Part shown: positions 60,901 through 64,000 of the stretch, one piece after another
How the letters are laid out: each line of letters starts with the position of its first letter
Position numbering within the stretch: position 1 is the stretch's first letter
Origin: Vigna angularis
Taxonomy: Eukaryota > Streptophyta > Magnoliopsida > Fabales > Fabaceae
NCBI RefSeq assembly: GCF_016808095.1
Contig: NC_068979.1
Location: 11,245,001-11,309,000, forward strand
DNA length: 64,000 nt
Reading direction: 5' to 3'
Position numbers and translations under genes: made by a program
The notes under the pieces: generated by a model
Seen by the model: only the letters and a program-made list of their open reading frames with translations
Databases searched by the model: none
What the model was told of the DNA's origin: nothing

Positions 60901-61195
60901 GTTATATACTGAAGACAAGGGGATTGAATGAGTATTTAAAATCAATTACAAGATTAGCATGGTTACCTGGAAAATAAAAAGGGGTAGGGCAGGGAGGGAG
61001 GATCCAAACAGTCAACTATGCTTCTCCTAATTTTCTCTCTCATCCAACAGTATTGTATGGATTTATCTCTACTTAAAATTGATGAATTTCTGGTGTCCAT
61101 TGCAGTCAAAGAAATCAAAACGTAGATTGAGGAAACCTGCTATTGTTCCAGCGGCTTATGCCAAAGTAATGAAGAAGCTCAATTTCTTTGCTTAG
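57959..61195 (+). CDS. ribosomal protein bL35, organellar (mitochondrial type)
   Basis: Four exons join in frame: 57959-58153, 58231-58334, 58441-58525 and 61106-61195 (474 nt, 157 residues). All introns are GT-AG; the last is 2.58 kb. The first 60 or so residues (MLRCLSKLRCLALQSRQILP and on) are rich in Arg, Ser, Leu and Pro with few acids, like a mitochondrial presequence. The mature part KVKKTKMKSYSSLKSRFRTM, NDGNIRRWKEGKRHNAHLKS, KKSKRRLRKPAIVPAAYAKV is a bL35 protein, with the usual KxK-T-x-x-x-x-x-KR(F/I)-x-x-T and RRLRKP motifs. It would sit in the large subunit of the organellar ribosome. Mitochondrial rather than plastid targeting is inference. Intact. Confidence 0.93.
60440..60900. 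repeat. duplicated segment in the last intron of the bL35 gene
   Basis: About 150 bp beginning near 60470 (AAATGTCAGTGTGTAATTCA) and again near 60750 (AAATGTCAATGGGAAAATTC) share the order CAGAAT-CACTG, AACAATTCAAA-CACAG, CTGAAAT-CGGAATTT. This makes an imperfect direct duplication about 280 bp apart. Confidence 0.65.
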
Positions 61196-64000
61196 ATATT
61201 GGAAGTTTTGCTGCTGGTTACAGCATGAAAGAGGATCGACCAGGTTTTGCATTTTTAACTCCAATCATTTGTTGACCTTCACATTTTAGAATCTGTAAAA
61301 CGAGCAAATTGCCGAACAGTTTGTTTGTTGTGGAACAGTTTGAATTGATGATATTTCGAGGTCATGCCTATTTAAAGTGGCATGTTTTAGTTGATAATGT
61401 ATGCATTATTGTTAACATCCCAGTGGCTGATTGATCCTTTCATGTGATACATTCAATTTGAGTTCAGTTTGATAAAGTATCGGACTCCTGGATACATGTT
61501 GTAATAAGGGAATAGTTAAAAGCCTTGGGCTTCAAAATCTCTATTCGTGTATATATTAGCGTTTTAATTAACTTTGGCATTCGCGTGTTTCGGCTGAGAA
61601 AGGCTATTTTCTTAAGTTTACTGGAACAATATTTTTTTTTAATCAGTTTTTTTTTTCGTAAATAATAATGTATTCACTCTTAAAGTATACAAAGTTATTT
61701 TGCAGCTTGTAGCAATATACAGGGATAATTTGGATAATCAGTATGAATAGATGTTTAAGCCAAATCAATACTATTAAAAAAATTAGGTAATGAAACAACT
61801 AACTTTTTGACTAAGAAATAAAGCTATCTGATGTATTAGAGGATTTTCTCTCAGCTATTATTTTTTGGTTAACTGTTCCGGTCAATCAACTATCGGTATT
61901 AAGTGCTACATTTTTCCAATTTATTAAGTACTTAAAAAATTGAAGCTATAAAAATTTAAATTATTCCTTTAATTTCAAAATTTGTCCTTTTCTCTGACAA
62001 GATTTTTGGTGGCAACGTCCATTTGATCACCAAATAAAGTATGAAGTTTTTAGTACTAATGTTGCAATTTTAATAGTATGTTGGTAATTAATAATTCATC
62101 CTCAATGTTATGAAATCCAATAATTAAAAATAGCGAAATTAGAAAATCGCACTAAAAAAATGAACAAGGATTTGAATATAATAAAGGAAAAATGTAGGAC
62201 TTGGAGAATTAAAAATGAGGTAAAAACGTTATTGGTTCTTGAAAAAATATTAGAATACCCATCGTCATTGTATCACACCACCGCTGTCACCACTTCAATC
62301 ATTCGGTGCTGAAGAGAAAGAAGAAAACAGGAAGAAGAAAGGGAACGAGAAAAAAAGCTCGTTCTAGAAATTCTGGAATGCATTTCATACGCGAGGATGT
62401 TCTGAAAAAACTCATTCGGAAGTTATTTTAGAAAATTTTATTTCAAATTTTGTTGTATTTCGAAAATTTTGTACCAAAAATCTTTTTCTAAAAATCTTAT
62501 TTTAGAAATTTTGAAAAGCTTATTCCATTTTTTTTTTGAAATGTGTAATACAAAACTCACTTTAGATTGATCATTTCGAAATTTGACTACACGAAGAAAT
62601 TGTGGGGTGCAGTAAAACCCAAAACCTAAAAATCATATGCTAATCATAACGTAAAAGTAGACGATACAAAAATGACAGTTCCTTCTTGTACATCCATAAA
62701 TTGTCCCCTGTACTCCTATACGAAGAAAATCTTGATTCTTTCACAGTAGAAGTCATTTTTGAAAGTAAAAAAATTAACCTTTAAATTATGCAATTTAAAA
62801 TAAAAATAAATTTTAGATCATATAATTTAGAAGTAAAAAATATTCTAAAGTATGTAGTCCGGAAATAAAAATAACTTTTACATTATGTAACTTAAATTTT
62901 GTTTTTCTCGTAATCATCTCAACTTTTAGAAATACTTTTAACTTTCAAATTATACAATTTAAAAAAATCAGAAAGGACAAAAGTGGAAATTTTCAATATA
63001 AGGGTACGGGGGAATTCATGAAGGTTCCTACAAAAATGGTAGTGCGAATGGTTACAACTCAACAGTATTTGGATTTTATGAAGAGACAAAATAGATTGAT
63101 GCTAACCTAATTATTCCGAATCATGTTGGTGTAAGCATTTATCATTGATCTTTTAAAATATCTTTTCCAATTGATCTCCATTCTTCAATCTCTCAATTTC
63201 AATTTTGAAAATTAACATAGAAATATTTATTATCAAGAGAATGACCTTCTCTACAATATTTAATATTTGAAGTTACAATATAGATATTTTTAGTACAGTT
63301 TCTTTTAATTTTTTTTATCTATTATGTATTCAAAAAAATTATATTTTTCAATTGAACGACTATAATTTAATTTTTATGTCAATTGAACAATATGACTGTT
63401 ATTTTATCTTTTCATCTTATTTTTTATATAAAAAATGAGATTTTAAATTATTCTAAAATAATATTATGATTAATTTAAAATGATTTAAGTAGCTTTTATT
63501 ATTTTAATATTATTTATATCAATTTTAAAATTTTACATTCTTCTATCACCAGGAAAAAAATAACTAGATAAAATAACAGTGACGTCACTCATTAATAAAA
63601 GAAATTAAAGTAAAAATCCAATTAAAAATATAAAAATCTTGACAAAAAGGATATTATTTCTTTTCATTTAAACTTAAGGATGGTTAACAATTTTGAAGAT
63701 TAAGACCGTTTTAGGCAATGAGCTTAGGATTAAAAGTTTAATAAACTTCTCCTCTTCCAAAAATATTTTCTTACAAAACAAAAACAAGGTAGAATTGCTT
63801 CCAACATAAATATTCCAAGAAATGGTGCTTAGGTTCTTACTATTGTGTAGTAAAAGGTATGCATGGTATGGCATTTCAAGCAATGTCCTGCAAAACGCAG
63901 CTGGAACATAATATGGATGGAGCTGTCCACAATTTCAGCCGATTACTGCAAGCAAACTTTGTCTGAATGCAGGAATTGAGCAAAGTATAGATCCAAATAT
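61196..64000. other. downstream spacer, possible 3' end of a further gene at the edge
   Basis: After the bL35 3' UTR the DNA is AT-rich, with no recognisable gene to about 63670. The last 130 bases are less AT-rich; on the minus strand a short frame ends at a stop near 63940. This could be the last exon and 3' UTR of a gene beyond the window, but I cannot identify it. Confidence 0.35.

Overview
This is plant nuclear DNA: spliced genes with GT-AG introns, AT-rich spacers and plant-type Ty1/copia and Mutator-like (MULE) elements. The gene families and repeat styles suggest a legume, probably of the Vigna/Phaseolus group. That placement is my inference; the sequence does not prove it. Four intact host genes can be modelled exon by exon: a pinoresinol-lariciresinol reductase (21458-23640, +), a MYB-CC/PHL transcription factor (24204-26411, -), a two-exon multi-pass membrane protein of MFS type (47411-50521, +) and an organellar ribosomal protein bL35 (57959-61195, +). 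They are ordinary single-copy-style genes with no operon-like relation to one another.

Most of the rest is mobile DNA. From 1 to 4850 lies the 5' part of a decayed Sirevirus-like copia element on the minus strand. Its LTR carries a regular array of ATAATCGATTAT palindromes. From about 5.5 to 10.8 kb is a dead MULE transposase gene, split by what looks like a gypsy-type LTR. A thaumatin-like gene fragment sits near 11.8 kb. At 29979-35422 and 37297-41744 are two related, decayed copia elements, both on the minus strand. A probable gypsy solo LTR lies at about 54.6-56.9 kb.

The striking content is a set of non-autonomous MULEs (Pack-MULE type), recognised here by long terminal inverted repeats (TIRs) and 9-bp target-site duplications. 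(1) 13819-20178: a 6.36 kb element with ~700-bp TIRs and a perfect 9-bp duplication (TTAAAATAT). It carries CD2BP2/LIN1-like exons with their introns, a glutamate-receptor (GLR) fragment, a GC-rich higher-order minisatellite, and two tandem arrays that look like diverged inverted copies of each other. (2) 42820-44511: perfect 9-bp duplication (TAACTTTTA), carrying a nearly whole but broken histone H4 gene. (3) 51391-52620: no recognisable cargo. (4) 53112-54523: carries a FRIGIDA-like gene fragment including an intron boundary. The H4 element shares its TIR core with the MULE transposase gene at 5.5-10.8 kb, so both probably belong to one family.

A second unusual point: in both copia elements at 30-42 kb, the 12-13 nt just inside the 5' LTR are perfectly complementary to a U5 segment about 60-80 nt away. 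No initiator-Met primer-binding site is visible there, and gag starts within about 15 nt of the LTR. This suggests a hairpin or self-priming arrangement. All identifications are by eye from translations and motifs; no database search was possible.
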